In this document: positions 46,892 through 60,370 of the stretch, piece by piece
Layout of the letters: the number at the start of each line of letters is the position of its first letter
Numbering within the stretch: position 1 is the stretch's first letter
Source: Amblyomma americanum
Lineage: Eukaryota > Arthropoda > Arachnida > Ixodida > Ixodidae
Length of the DNA stretch: 64,000 nucleotides
Direction: 5' to 3'
Assembly: GCF_052857255.1 (NCBI RefSeq)
Contig: NC_135500.1
Coordinates: forward strand, 160,077,189-160,141,188
Translations under genes and position numbers: made by a program
The notes under the pieces: generated by a model
Databases searched by the model: none
Told to the model about the DNA's origin: nothing
Seen by the model: the letters and a program-made list of their open reading frames with translations, nothing else

Positions 46892-49200
46892 TGAAGCACC
46901 AGCTTCCTTCTTCGCTAACTATTTTTATCAACGCAAAGTCACATTTCACATCCTCTTTTATTTCCTATCGCGTTTTACGCTTCGTCAACCTTTTCATGGC
47001 ACTTAGTGTTTGCGTTTGCTTTTAAAAGCTTCTCGCCTAATTACTTGCTCAACGGAGCTACTTCCAATTTGAATGCCTTTTCAGGGTAACCCAATTTACT
47101 GCGCCGAATTATTGGAGCGTGCACTGAAGCCTATGAAACTCTGAAGACTCGCAACAGGCCGTTTGGTCCACAAAATACAAGGAGGCTATCAATTACTATA
47201 GAAGAAGAAAACCGCCTAATGGAGTTACTGTGCCTCGCAAAAAATCTCGGAGGAATAAATATAAATGGTTGAAGCGCAACCGCTGCTAGAAAGGTGCCTT
47301 CAGTTTTATCAGGAGACGAGCAGGGCCTTCAACTCTGGAGCTTCTCATCCGAAAGGCAGCATGGTCGTCGCCTTGCATCAACTCGTCCCATTTCGCTCGG
47401 CAGGCGCCCATAGCCCCACCTTCAACTGCGCGTGCGGAGAGTCCCTGTCGTTAGCCATTCGCGCTCATTAGCACCGCTCTGTCGTGTCTCGCATGTAGTG
47501 CGCTTATTTTGACATGCAGCGGAAGCGGTAAATCTAGTTTTTGGGACGATGCGAACACGAAAGGCTTCGTGAGAAAAAAACAATAAAAAGCTTGCAAAAA
47601 AATGGTTAAGCTAACCGCGACTTACGTGGTTTAGTACGTTGCCCTCGGTTATCTTTATCTTTGTTCAACTTTTTATCTCTGTTTTCCTTTGTGTATGTTT
47701 AGTTACATCCGTTATGATTTTACTTAACATCACTTTAATAAGGCCGTGACGCGGTACGAACCTTGTTAGGTCGTCACAACGTGCCGAACGAATGGTGAAC
47801 AAACTGTTCACCATGGCAGGTGGCAGTTTCAGGTGGCACCCTTGGCTGCACCTGTTACTCCGGGACTCACCACGACACGAACACATTTTTGTTAGTAACG
47901 AATGTAAGTCTAGCGCATTGAAAATTTTTATGCTAGTGTCTTTATTTGCTGAGCCGGATTTACTGTTATGGAATACGAAGACAACAAACCACCTTTAATG
48001 AGGAAATCTCTAGAGATGTATCAAAATAGAAGCCTTCTGCCTCCACTATAGAAGACGCTCTCCGTCTGAAGGTTTATCAATGCACATTTTCTCCTAAAGC
48101 AATATCTATTTTGGGACGCTACTTCTGTTCACTAGAAGGCACCAATACATTTTATTTTCTCACCTTCCACGCATTGTGTTGATGTTAATATACGCTGTCA
48201 AAAAGAAGCCATTTATATTCTGTGGCGTTCAAAGTTCGAAAGCTAATACTTTGCTGTCGTCGCAAATGTGAGGCTAACAGCGAGTCTGATTGGTTGTGCA
48301 TTCCACTGCCTGCACAAGTAAAAGAGAACAAAATTACTGAAATGAGCGCGTACTTCAAAAAGAGTTAGACTGATTGAAACAATTGTTTTAGGCTGACAGA
48401 CTACGCAATGCGCGCAGTGGTGTTTCCTAGGGCCGAGCATTGAGTGAATGTAATCTTGTACGCCAGTTAAAGAATTCAGAATAGGGTGTGATAGATCGCA
48501 ATATGAATTGCTTTGGGATGTTGTACACTCATGGTTAGGAGTAAAGTGAGGATAAAGAAAAATTAAATGCATATCCTGAACTTAGGAACTGAACCCAACA
48601 AACGAGATACACGCTTCAAGCGTACGATACACCCGATTGGGGATGTTGGCCCAAACAACGAGGCTATAGCGCCATTCTTTCCCTGCTTGCTTTAGGTCGC
48701 CCACTTCATTCTCCTGTCTTTTATTCTTCTTTGTGAGTTGCTTAATTTACAGTTGATGAAGTGATGTCCTGGCTGTAGTCAGGCGCCCTTATGTGTAACG
48801 GACGGAACACCAAAGAAAAACCCGGTCGACCGCACCATCGACGTCGTTACCAGTCTGCATTCAACTAACAAACAAGTTTGCTTTCGAAAAAGCCGTAACT
48901 GGCAACGTAGACGACAGGAAGAATCCTCATGGTAACTCTCACGGCCAAACAAAACTTCATGCTGTTCGTCGCAGGGCTTAAATCGCTTAAGCGATAAATC
49001 CTCAGTAAATAATCAATGCAAAAAATAAAAGTAGCACTTATCCATCTACTGGACTAGTGATTGAGGCTCCTGCTATTACAAAAACTTTATAGGGAGGCAA
49101 CAGGTAATATGTGGCTCGTCTATGGACTGTGCACCGATAGTTTTGTAAAAGTACTGGGCCCACTTTTCTCTTTTTGGTTCTATGCAGCGTTAGTGAATGA
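46892..49200. other. spacer without recognisable gene
   Basis: A 109-codon frame at 48243-48572 (minus) has no motif. A 10-bp perfect inverted repeat with a 3-nt spacer (ATGGTGAACA / TGTTCACCAT) lies at 47792-47814. Confidence 0.45.
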
Positions 49201-52200
49201 GAGCGACTGTTTCAACTTTTTGAGAGTCAAGAACGCGAGCAGAAAATCCGCGGCTGCACGGGGCACTGTGCTTTTGTTTTTTATTAACGAGCTAGCCAGC
49301 GCCATTTTTTTGCCAAGGATCCCAACGTCGGCACAGCGGCGAGCTTCAAAAACGGTTGACCAGCGCTTTCTGGCCGACAGCCCTGAGATAACACCACGAG
49401 CAGTGAGGTCGTTTGCATTTCTTCAAGCCGCAATCACGCAATTTTATCGCCCTTCTGCTGCAGCCCACACTGGACTTCGCATCGGTCTGCTCATTCATCG
49501 CGACGCTTCCAAGGTCGCCTAGAACTCCCGCGATAACAGCCGAGTGAAGCAAAGTGTAGGATGACGCTTTACGATGGCCTTCTAGCAGCGTTATAACTAA
49601 GCGTCCTTACATATGTCGACCATACAGTCGAGTAGGTCCCGAATGATGTAATAGTAGAGCTACACTGAAGTCAAGCTGCATTAAGCATAAGGCGGCATCT
49701 CCACATAGAAGATTCAACCTTCTGACCTCGGGGGCTTAAGCGTTTAAAGCTTATACGCAGAAATATTAGCGACTTGTCACGCGACAATGCGAACAACTTA
49801 CTCCTGAAGCGAGCTATGCCGAGTGAATTTTACCATGAAACAGCTATAGGTTCTAAACAACAACACAGCTTCATGAATATCCCTCTATTTTCACTGACCC
49901 CCACCATGCACTCTCTTTCTTTTTGTAAGAGCAGATGGACTGCCGGCCGCCCTGGGTCCAAATAACATTGAAAGAACCTGCCAGACTCGCTGAAAAGGGG
50001 ATTACAGCATCGAAAGAGCATTAGAACATCAGCCGGGGGTTCTCACTATTTCAGCGCAGGAGCAAACCAGCAATGCTGCTTAGACGTTAAGTAGACACTT
50101 CACTTTTGATTTTAAGTATTACCGCCAATCGATGGCAGAAAATAAAATGTACCATACTCGAACAAGACAAGAATTTTTCTTTTTCTTATTGACTGAAATG
50201 AACACTCTGAATAAACTTTTTTGGCGTTTAGAAGTTGGAGTTTATTCGAAGTTTCAAAAGGTTTTAACAAATTTTTGATAATTCTCTTAACTATTAAGGA
50301 ATTTGTTGCATGCAAAGTATTACTGAGTCCCAGTTTTATTATCTAAGAACATTTATTCTCCTTCAAGCCACGCTTCACTACCGCGAAATTAACTTCATGT
50401 GAAAAAGCGATGAAAGATAATGTCAGAATTGCTGAGCAGTTTTTGTTGCAGTGTGTTCTATTACTGTATTGGCAATTTTTCAGATGGCATTCTTCAATTT
50501 TCCTATTTAATTGTCATTTCAGTTTGGGTTCTTAAGTGAAGTGCGTCTCTTTTGATACCTAACATTCCATTCGATAGCAAAAAGATAATTGCGAGACCAT
50601 CGCAGTGAGCTTCGACAAGAATACCATCTAGACAACCATTGTACCAACTTCGACACTAAGCCCGAGAAATTAGTCTTTGTACTTAGATCTTCTCCATTAA
50701 TTTTGCATGTGCTATGCCTGCAGCGTATTTTGAGATTCGCCTCATCCCCCGAAGCAATGTATTCAACAGTACAAATAAAAAGGTAGTCTCCTAATTGATA
50801 AACTATGCTCATTTCAAGCAAACAATAGCTCAATGCTTTACAAGTTCAATACACCAGAAGCTACGAGTCGTTCCTTAAAAAAAAACGCTTATAAATTTGT
50901 CTGAGCAGGTGCGATCAGATGTTACCAATAATATTATTCTTGAAGTCTTAATTGCTGTCACTTAAATTCTTTTTTACTTTCGAAGGAAGCGAGAAGTTCT
51001 GAGTACCTGGCCTCGATTAATCGCGTGGCATGATATCTTCAGCGCTTAATGCGGTTAATATTCGAAAATATTTATTAAAGCTTAGACGTAAGTATTCAAT
51101 GCCTGCCAGCTCCTTCCAGTGCTCTCACTCAGAACCTAACACACACCTGAGTGAACAGCGGTGCTGTCTTGTGATGCCACATGTTCCCGAAAGATGGCGG
51201 AGATTTTCACCTTAGGCTGCTCTGAAATAATAAAGTAGCAAGCATGGTGTGCTTATAATTCCATCTCATAGAGCAAATGCCAATAGACGCCTAGGAAACG
51301 GCACACGTAAATGGCACACTTGTGGCAAGCGTGTGACTGGTTTTGAACAAAATACTGTAGTGCCTTTGAATCGCGTATAATTTAGCAATTTTCATACAGT
51401 TTTTCATGGAAGAATTTTACCCAGAACCTATTTTCTGTCGAAAGTGGCGTCACGAGTTGTGAGCAGATTTGGTATTTTTGGTGAGGTTTACTCAAACAAG
51501 AGTTTCTCGGGAAACTGGGACTACTATACAATGTTAAGCATCCAATTCTATTATTATTAAGAAGGTTGATTACAGATTTCACTCAAAAGACGTCGCAATT
51601 CTTTACGTTCAAACCATCTTGGCATTTATCTTAAACATCGGGAAAGTATATTTAGTGGGCATCCGCACAGGCGATAGCATTGCATTATAAATGAACACCT
51701 CGTTAACCTCAGTGTGGTTGAATCAATATGTGGGCTAAAATATAACAAAAAATTGTTGCTTATTCCTTCTGAAATGAAGAGATGAGGCGAAGGGATAGTT
51801 TTAATTAGATTCTACTGCAAACAAACGTGCCAAACAACAAAGAATTAACGACAAGTTGAACTTTTAATCCAGCGACTGGTGCTTGTAAGGGCGTTATCAT
51901 GGTATTATAAGAGAAGTACCTCAATGGTCCTCCAGCCTACAGCGGCTGGATGGAAATACACGTCGGCTGTGCACCTTTCAGTATCGATTTAATTTTTGTC
52001 TTCATTTTGTGCTTAATTTCAAGCTTAAATGAGCGTATATACGGCACTGCCTACTTCACTGTCAGGCCGACATTTGGCCAAGAATGATGAATTTTCTGGT
52101 AAGCGCCACTTTTTAAACGCTATAAAAATTTTTCAGTTCATCCTATATTTAACAGCTTTTCAAAACCTAGCGCGTGTGAAGATCATTGTCGCCTCCGAGC

Positions 52201-52213
52201 CTGCGCAGCAAGC
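49201..52213. other. spacer without recognisable gene
   Basis: 49210-49520 is GC-richer and lies within a 153-codon plus-strand frame (49061-49522) that has no motif and no splice or promoter support. A 104-codon minus-strand frame lies at 50519-50833. Both are treated as chance frames. Confidence 0.4.
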
Positions 52214-52276
52214 GACCGTAGTCCAGCTACACAGAGCTACACAGTCCAGCTACACAGACCGTAGTCCAGCTGCACA
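52214..52276. repeat. minisatellite, GTCCAGCTACACAG units
   Basis: Four head-to-tail units built on CAGCTACACAG. The first and last are 20 bp (GACCGTAGTCCAGCTACACA type) and the middle two are shortened to 10 and 13 bp. The pattern looks like unequal internal deletion in a 20-bp unit array. Confidence 0.85.
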
Positions 52277-55200
52277 GTTTTTTTCAAGCACTGCAATAAA
52301 AAGGTATTTTTCATCCCGCTATTTTTTCTCGATTCCTGATGTCGATTCCGCCACCTGGCGAGCCCCGAAACGACCATGCATCTTATATAATTACTCTTCT
52401 ATAACATATACTTATCGCAATTAGGCGATATCAGCGTGAAAGCCTGGGTTATTACCGTTTCCTATTAATTGTAGGCGCGGAAAAGACGGATCACAGAGGA
52501 AGACATGCAGCCAATTTAGAAAAACAGAGACAGAAAATTAGAAAAGAAAGCTCTCGATAATGAGCCGCTGTTCTGTGGTAAGTGTAGACCGCCACGCAAA
52601 ACACGCATGCTTGGTTGTAAAGGCAAAAATTGAAGCCATCCTTGACGACATGGCATTATAGTTTTGTACTTCTATTGTTACGGGCTTCGGCAACATAGTT
52701 TCGGATGAGTAGCTCGCCACTGCTACGAGAAAAAAATTCAAAAGGTATTGGGAGCATGGCACGCGAATAGTTTTTCTTTACGTTACATATTTTTATGTAC
52801 CTGTGTCGTGCTCTCTAAGAGAAGTGCCAATTATGCAACGATATTCTAGAGGGTAGAGGCCAAAACTATTCTAGAGAATACTGTGAACTCCTCTCGGGAA
52901 AACACCGCAGTGTGGCGCTGTGGTTTTATCATCCGCACCATATGCCGGAGGTGCGGGGTTTGGTGCCATGTTCCACCGGGTAGGCACTTGCGATACAATG
53001 TGTGCTAGCTTTCCTTTCGCCTGGTGCTCGGCTTTTCTGGAGTGCAATGCTTGTAAAACTAGCCGTACACTCCTCCTTGATCAAAGCGAAACACCTCATG
53101 CTATAACGCTCTGTGTCCCAGCTGACTTTGCGCATTAAAATTTACCATAATCCTGATTTGCTAGGTGTAGAAAATGGTCATGCGGCTATGAAACTGAATA
53201 CCGTGAGTGCAGAAATGTGCATCTTGTCAAAGGTAACATTTTAAACACATTCCCAATACATAAATATATGTTTAAGTCCTGTGACCTACAGTACGAGAAA
53301 TTGAGAAATGCGTGAGAGGACTCTCCAAAGCCATTTCTACTAGGATTGATCGCAGCTTGGTGCTTTCGCTATTCTTCACTTGCCTTCTCCAGTTTTCTTT
53401 TTACAGACGAGAAGAAAAAGACTTCCTTTCTTGCTTGCTAATTCACGTAAAAGCTTGCATTCGCGCCATGCTATGCCCTGCAAAGAGCTTCTGCGTGCCT
53501 CGACCATCGATTCTGGAGAGGCATTTTGGAATCAAAGCCGAGGTTCGTTCCCTCTAGAACGGAATGAATAGTACAAAACGTAAGGAGAGAGATTTTCGTG
53601 TGCGGGTAGAGTTTTTTCAACCCCCTCGGCAGGAATTGCGCACATCCTTTAGTTTCTATTTAAACCAAAGTGCGTTTGATATGAGCATTAAATCGGCACG
53701 TCGCCGAATCTTTTTGTAGGAATGAAAAAAAAAGTGACCTGTTTCACTGATTCGACTCTAAGTCCCTAAGCAAACACTTTCGGTTAAAATATCCAAGGAA
53801 AAAAACTGTGCGTTATGAAATTCGTATTTTTATCAGTGCATAAGCCGCACATGGTAGAAGTTACTACAGTTGTTTTCACAAATTTCTATGTCGTTCTTTT
53901 TGTGTTCATTGAAGAATTAAAACTAGGGAAAACTACCCTCCCCTGCTATCGATGAAGTACGTGTGGATCAATCCTGCACGTTTCTTTAATTGACGTGTAT
54001 TGTATAAAAGCGGTAATATGAAGCAAGGTATTTAACCGCCGCCAAATTGAGAATAAAAATATTGTGAGCGATTTATTATTGCTAACCAAAAAATATTGCG
54101 GGAAAATAGTTTTTTGCAGGTGCAAACCCATGCATGTACCTGAAAGCGCCATTAAAACAGCGTTTTCCTTCAATTCGTGGCTTGGGCAGAAATGGAACTT
54201 GATGAAGACGACGTCTTGGAATACACAACGCGAGAATATGTTAGAGTTTAACACAAGGCGTGATCGGCTGCGGCATTAGCAAAGTGCTCTCGCGCATAGA
54301 CAAGCGACGCTGATCTGATCTGTTCGCTCCGCGTCGGGTTCCAAACCTAGTCGCGAGAATATTCATTTTATTTCTCGACGTTGGCCAATGTCGCCTTCAA
54401 AGTCTCGTTTATTTCTCGGCATTTCTGGTATCACATGACCAACCTCAGAGGCTTCACCACACCTGCATTTTCTAGTTTACGATGCGAATAGTGCTTTCGT
54501 ACTAAAAAAAGGCAATTTCGCTGGTGCGCTCAATCAATTGCTGGTGACGACGAAATGCGTTGGCATTTAAGGGCTCACCAAAGAAGGCGAAACCTCTCCG
54601 TGAAGGAGCGTGTAATGCGTGTCATGGCGTTCGAAGAGCGCTTGTAAGCTCGGGTTCCCGCACTTTATATGGTATTGTATGCTTTGGTGTCATTTTCGAA
54701 TATATTAAGCTGAGCGGTTTGTGTTCTGGTGTACTTCATTGTAATCTTTTAGTCATATTTTGATTGGAGTGGAGTATAAAACTCCCCTGCACTGTGCGAT
54801 ATCAATACGCCCTAAGCTCAAGTTGTCTGATATAATCTGGGTGCCTCTGCTACGATGTCTCTGCTAGCCTATGTATCACTTCGGGAAGTCAAACTTCCCA
54901 ATTATAGTTGAACGTATTCTGTTGCACTTGATGGTATTGTATTGTATCGTACAGTATTACGATATTTTGTATTGTGCAATGCATTTTATCGAATTGCTTT
55001 GCATTGCATTCCATCGTCAGCGCTGCGGTGAAGTTTTGGCCATCACTCTTCTCGGAGTTGCAAAGAATAACAATGAAACTACTTATTTTTAAAGCTTGCA
55101 GAAGCATTATAACGAAATTCTGCGGGGATGAATATTACATTTTCTGAACAAATATCATAATTTTGCTTTGTAGTGTCTAAGAACGATAGGTATAGCTGTT

Positions 55201-55630
55201 CTCCGAACCAGTACGCTTTTCTGCAATAACAGTTTATTAGGTCGATATGGGCCCCTGAGTTTCAAGGAAGGCTGGGTGGCAGGAAGAAGGCGTGATTGTG
55301 CGATATGCCATCGAATTAAAGAGAATCGTCATTTTCGCGCGAATATGTACTCCACCGTTAGATGTATTTTTCCGCTTAGTTTTATGACACACAAGTCTAC
55401 ATACCACTAATAAGTCTCAGCAGCCGCTAGCTAATCTTCCACTGCAGTTGTTTATTCTCTCGGTAGCTGTTTATGTAGGGTCTAAACCGCACTAACTTAG
55501 CGGCGATATGAAACTAATGTAAAATTACCGTTCATACATAATATTGTTTGCTGCATCGTGTTGCCATATATATGCTTTCAGCTCATTTTAGCTTCCGCGT
55601 TAGTTTTCTGCTGCCGCAACATCGTACGAC
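52277..55630. other. spacer without recognisable gene
   Basis: A 131-codon plus-strand frame (52029-52424) crosses the minisatellite and is not a gene. A degenerate TATTG/ATTGC five-base repeat lies at 54930-55010. A 102-codon minus frame at 53946-54254 has no motif. Confidence 0.45.
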
Positions 55631-55635
55631 AATTG

Positions 55636-55680
55636 TTTTTTTTTTTTCCAATGCACCCAACAAGTGTTTTTTTTTTTTTT
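55636..55680. repeat. paired T12 and T14 homopolymers
   Basis: T12 at 55636-55647 and T14 at 55667-55680, separated by 19 bases. On the minus strand they would be two A tracts, which could mark two retroelement tails, but no body is recognised next to either. Confidence 0.6.
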
Positions 55681-56570
55681 GCTTGAAGCAGGAGGCCGAA
55701 TTTATTTTCTTGCAGAGGGTACCACGGCCGTCAGCTGAGGCGAGAATTCCGGGAAGACAAATTCCAAGGCAGCGTGAAAAGGCGCTTTGTTCCAGTTGCT
55801 CTGACGAGGTGGCATTTATTTTTTTACTGCAAGTCCGACCCGCCCGTGACACGCCTGTCGTGGTGACATCTCTCCTCTCTCGCCAGGCTCTTCCGCCCCG
55901 TCAACGCGGGCGGTGCGGCGTAAAGCTGTCGTCGCTCACTTGACGTGCGCCGGGCTTCTGATGTCCTCTGGATATTATTTTCTTTGACACGAAAGTGCGT
56001 TTGTATCGAGCGTTCTGTGCCATCCTTTTTGCTTCATTCGGCCAAGTAGCGAAGTGTGCAAGAGGTGCGGCGTTTGCGCTCAAATGAAGTAGACACCGAC
56101 TTCACTCAGTACTGCAGCGTGTGGCTGAGAAGGAGGATTAGCGAGGTTGGGCATTCTCTAACAGGCTATCGTATCCCAGGTGACAGCGAACATGAAAAAG
56201 CGCAAGCACAAGTCACCCTCGAGAAACGGATGGTTTAGTGTATGAAGCGTTTAGTGTGTGCGGTGCTCTAATCGCGTTTATTATGTCTTCAAAGGTTTAG
56301 GTAATGCATTGCTTCAAGATAATGCTCAGTTCTTCCGAAGACGTAAGTCCCGTCATCTTTGTCGCTGAATTGGTTAGTTTCCTCAGGTAGCAACGGACGT
56401 CCAGATATTGTAATGACAATGTTGTGTCAGTAGCACTAACCTTGCAGGTTATATTCGAAGGTTATGCTTATGTAAAAATTAGAAAATAAGATACGTGGCC
56501 CAAGCGAAACATTAAAGTTAAAACTAAACATTATGCTGATGCTGTGTTCAAAATGTTCAACATAACAGTT
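55681..56570. other. spacer with GC-rich part
   Basis: 55700-55960 is GC-rich, and the 131-codon plus-strand frame through it (55548-55943) also spans both T runs, so it is unlikely to be real. No promoter pair or splice pattern stands out. Confidence 0.4.
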
Positions 56571-56871
56571 ATTATTTATTTATTTGTAAATACTGCAGTC
56601 CTATTGGGCTATTGCTGGGGTGGGTGTAAACAAAAAATGTAGAGAAACAAGGAGCACAACAATGGCAAACAGCAGAGACAGTATGAGTAGAAAACAACAA
56701 ATTCAAGAAAATTCATAACTATTCAATAGCTACTAAAAAGAGTTTTAAGGGAAGAGAGCGAGTAGAGCCAGGCAAAGAATTCCAGCATTCGATTACACGC
56801 TGAAACTGTGCTGAAAAGTCTCCGTGCGGGAAAATTAAGGAGTCATGTTTAGGCTGTGGGGGCTTCTGGTT
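56571..56871 (-). pseudogene. LINE 3' end: ORF C-terminus, 3' UTR and TTTA-repeat tail
   Basis: On the minus strand an open stretch from 56871 to the TAG at 56719-56721 contains FSAQFQRVIECWNSLP, the WN-x-LP block found near the C-terminus of L2/CR1/Jockey-type LINE proteins. A region of about 135 bp follows as 3' UTR, ending in TTTA-type repeats (56571-56587). An in-frame stop at 56872-56874 ends readable similarity upstream, so the copy is broken. Its 3' UTR resembles that at 57788-57960, suggesting two copies of one family in the same direction. Confidence 0.6.
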
Positions 56872-57787
56872 TTAGATGGCATAGCTGGAACGGCATAACT
56901 ATGGAACCCATTAATATTTCTAATGATTTTATAGCGTTAAAATAAATAGCATAAAAAAGCTTTGCCACTACTTTCAAAAGTTGTGTCTGAGCGCTTCTGC
57001 TATTTGTCTGTGAAAGGTGTCTTTCAGCTATCTGAAGTTTGCAGCTAAATATCTGAAGCAATTCCTGCCGTAGATTGTGTGCAGAGTACAAAACTTTCGT
57101 TCGGAAACTTTGCATGTGCCAATCTAGCCCCATCACTTATCACCATCTCCATCCTCCATCCACCCTTAATGGTTGACTTTATATACTTAAGGTAGCACTC
57201 CCCATAAGGTGGTGTTTTTTTTTCAGTCCCATGTATTAGGCGTGGTTTATTGCTGTCCGTGTCTGTTGCAGTAAAGTGCGCATTGATGTGGCTGATCATA
57301 TCTGGCGGGTCTGCTGTTGCAGGATTAGGCGACGACTCAAGCGATTGTTACACTTTTTTTGTTGAAATGTTAATTAAGGATAGAAAAATGTTATTCCAAA
57401 GCTCATTTGTGACGGTGCACAAACACTACGAAGTATGCACCGTAACAAGAGTAAAACAATGTTGGACAAAAAAAAGAGTAACAGTGTGCTAAGCTTTCCG
57501 TTCTAGTTGGAGTCTAATGCGCTTACGGAGGCGCAAGTCCCTTCAACCAATACTAAAAACTCTTTCTGCACGCCTTTTGATTATACGCTTGAAATCGAAG
57601 CATGTTCTTTAGCGTTTAAAATTCCCATTCGATCCCGTCACTTCGCTTCGCAAAACCAGTATGCTTTGAATATTAGACCCAGAAGCCTGCTAGGCAGTAC
57701 TCAAGAATGAAAGCCTGAAGCTCGTATCGGCTGATAGACTAGCTTTCCCCGCAATCAGCTTAACTTGACTTCACTATTCTTCGCAGC
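56872..57787. other. spacer, possibly decayed LINE sequence
   Basis: A 95-codon minus-strand frame (56849-57136) continues upstream of the LINE end but shows no polymerase motif. A plus-strand 80-codon frame (57250-57492) also lacks motifs. Confidence 0.4.
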
Positions 57788-57960
57788 AACTATTTATTTA
57801 TTTAGTTAGTTAGTTATTTATTTATAGTGCAGGAAAAAACTGGCCCAAGCAGGAAGGATAATACAATGCACGGCATGACAATGCAGAACAACAAAAAACT
57901 CATCAAAGAATACAGGCTGCAGCAGCGTCACTCAAACAAGCAGATTCCTGCACTAGCACA
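57788..57960 (-). mobile_element. LINE 3' UTR with TTTA-repeat tail
   Basis: A TATTTATTTATTTAG-type repeat (57788-57826) is followed by GTGCAGG and GGCCCAAGCAGG, with the same order of blocks as in the 56.6 kb copy (CTGCAGTCC, GGGCTATTGC). The orientation is the same. No coding part is recognised beyond it, so only the 3' end was inserted or has survived. Confidence 0.45.
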
Positions 57961-60370
57961 ATAACAAACCAAGCAAAAATGATGAACCGCACATATGAAA
58001 TTACTTACAGCTAGGCAAACATCTGTACAAAAAAACACAAAGTGGCGAAAACATAACAGAGTGAAAGAATGTGAAATCATACAAGAAAGTGGATTGGAAG
58101 TACTGCTTATCTTTTATCAGCTACATCTATATGTGAAAGAAAAAAAAACCGGAAAGAAAGGTTACACAGATGCAGCGTTTTATTAAATTAACCTGTGCAA
58201 TCTTCAGCCAAGGTCCGTTTTGTATCTTTGTATGCAGAGTTAATTTTTCTCTCTAGCTTGCGTGCCCAAACGCAGAGTCAAATTCAGAAATAAGCCAGAA
58301 AGGCATGATTACCCAATATCTAACAGAACACCGAGGAGTCAAGCGAAGCGCGTCTCTCCCCTCCGAACGATCAGACGGCAACTTTTGGTACGTTTGATCC
58401 TCGGCCAAAAGTTATATCTCCCTCCCTTTTCATGTCCTAGCCGTTCGCTGCAGTAATAAATCAAACAGTATAGTGTTAGGAACGCGAAAAACACACTAAA
58501 ACTTCTCTTTGTTTCATTGGTAGTTTCAAGTATCGCCCTAACAAAACCAGTGCGAAGACCCACCTAGAATAGGCGACATGCAGGGCACCGCCAGCAGAAC
58601 GATCGATCGCCTCTAGCATTCTCGAAAAGAAAGAAAAAGATAAATAGGGCGGAAAAAAGAAGAGTCGATTTCAGGGGCTAATTAATAGGATTAACCGCAC
58701 TTACTGGAATATTCCGCATGAGCAGCTGCGTTATTGTCATGGCCCCATTTATTCGTTCTGTCTTCTCAATTTTTTCTCTTCTGGGGAGAGGAGATACTGT
58801 TGTTCCCATTTCTGCCACGAATGAATTAGCGTCATGATGATAGTAACATGCGCTGGAGAACTTTTTTCTTTTAACATTCACCGCTATCTTTAATAGTTTC
58901 GCTGCCTTGACCGCTTATTTTCTGGACAAAACCAACGGTCGGGTGCTGTTGTCGTACGCTAGGGAATCATCGACGACTGGCTCCCGTGCAATAAATGCAC
59001 CACGAAATGCATTTATAGCCGATTTCAGCGCTTCATGAGTCAAGGGCAGCGCGTTTTGCTCGTTTGCTCCAAGGGATATTGTGCGTGCAGTATTGGCTAA
59101 GCGATGTCATCGAACAAAGAAGTTAAAAAGCAGAGGCGTCAGGAGAGAAGGATTCCTGTTCCATTCCGTGAATGCCACTTTTTTAAATCTGTGTGCCGAT
59201 TGACAGCAAAATCTTTTTTGGGGAAGAACAGCAGCAGAACGCAAAGAGGATGCGAAACTATGCAAATTATCAGAACGTTTTGCAGCGTTTCTAATGTAAA
59301 CAGACATGGTATGTGGACGCGTTAATCCAGACTGCATATCCGCTGCCACGACATAATATTCTTCGCCTCTGCCCGCCATTTCTATGTGTGTTGGTTCCTA
59401 TACTTGTTATGCCGCCGACTGTTCTAAGTTTACAACCCTGCAGGGCGTTCTTGTGTCTCGTTTGTGTAAGACGAACATCTACTGCGCCAGCTGTTGTGGA
59501 CTGGCACCCATTAGGTGGCGAAAAAGAAAACAGGGAATAGGTGAGGCGATGGAGGAAGAATCAATTGAAGGAACCGTTGAGTCTTCCCTGATCTTTCTGT
59601 TGCTACTTCTTTCTGAAATTCCGCGGCGCCAGCGAAGTGTCCTCTGTGTTAGTGCGTGTCTGTGTACGGCGGGTAATCACCTTGGCACGCAATTTAATTT
59701 TCTCTTCTCGCTTGAATTCTTCCCCGCGATTGATTGAGCTCTGACAACGGCTTGTGATTGTGATAAAGATTCCGGTGCACGTCGTTTCTATAATGTGTGT
59801 CGGCGCCCCTCATTTAAAGAATAACTGCACGAATCCGGGCATAAGGCTGAAGAGGAGTTTGAAATTGCTTTACAAAAGGGACCCTTCTCTTGAGCGGCAA
59901 AAGAGCTATTTTGCGAGGATTGCTTGCCCATAATCTCTTTGGTCTTTTCTTTTTCTCGTACGTTGAACTGAAGTGTGGTGGATGCAGAGAAAGTGTGTTC
60001 CTGTGAGCAGAAAAAATTCAGTTTTATTTATATCGTGAACCACGACGATCATGTACCAAGAAGGAATATAAGACTCGAATTTCGGGTCCTTTTCTGCATG
60101 GTACTTCCGACCAACACACAAGTAGAAGCTATAAACATTTAGAAAAGGAGAAAAAAGAACGAGTACGGTACTTCACTTTTGAAGAGAAAATGAACCTTCC
60201 TTTCGGGCGTGCGCTAGGTGGCAAATCATTTACTCCTATCCGGGTAGATTTCTGTTTAATGCGCAGACACTGCTCCATGACAACCACTTGTACCCTTAAG
60301 CTTTGCTGGACCATGTCGACTCCCGCATAATAAAAATAAAACATAAATGAACCGAATTTTTCTGCATACA
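57961..60370. other. spacer without recognisable gene
   Basis: Contains a 117-codon plus-strand frame at 59384-59737 whose first 40 residues hold seven cysteines, including a CASCC cluster. There is no signal peptide and no splice support. Other frames are below 95 codons. Confidence 0.4.

Noticed and set aside
49061..49522. 153-codon open frame, plus strand
   Set aside because: Ends in a GC-richer block with no motif. One or a few such frames are expected by chance in 64 kb.
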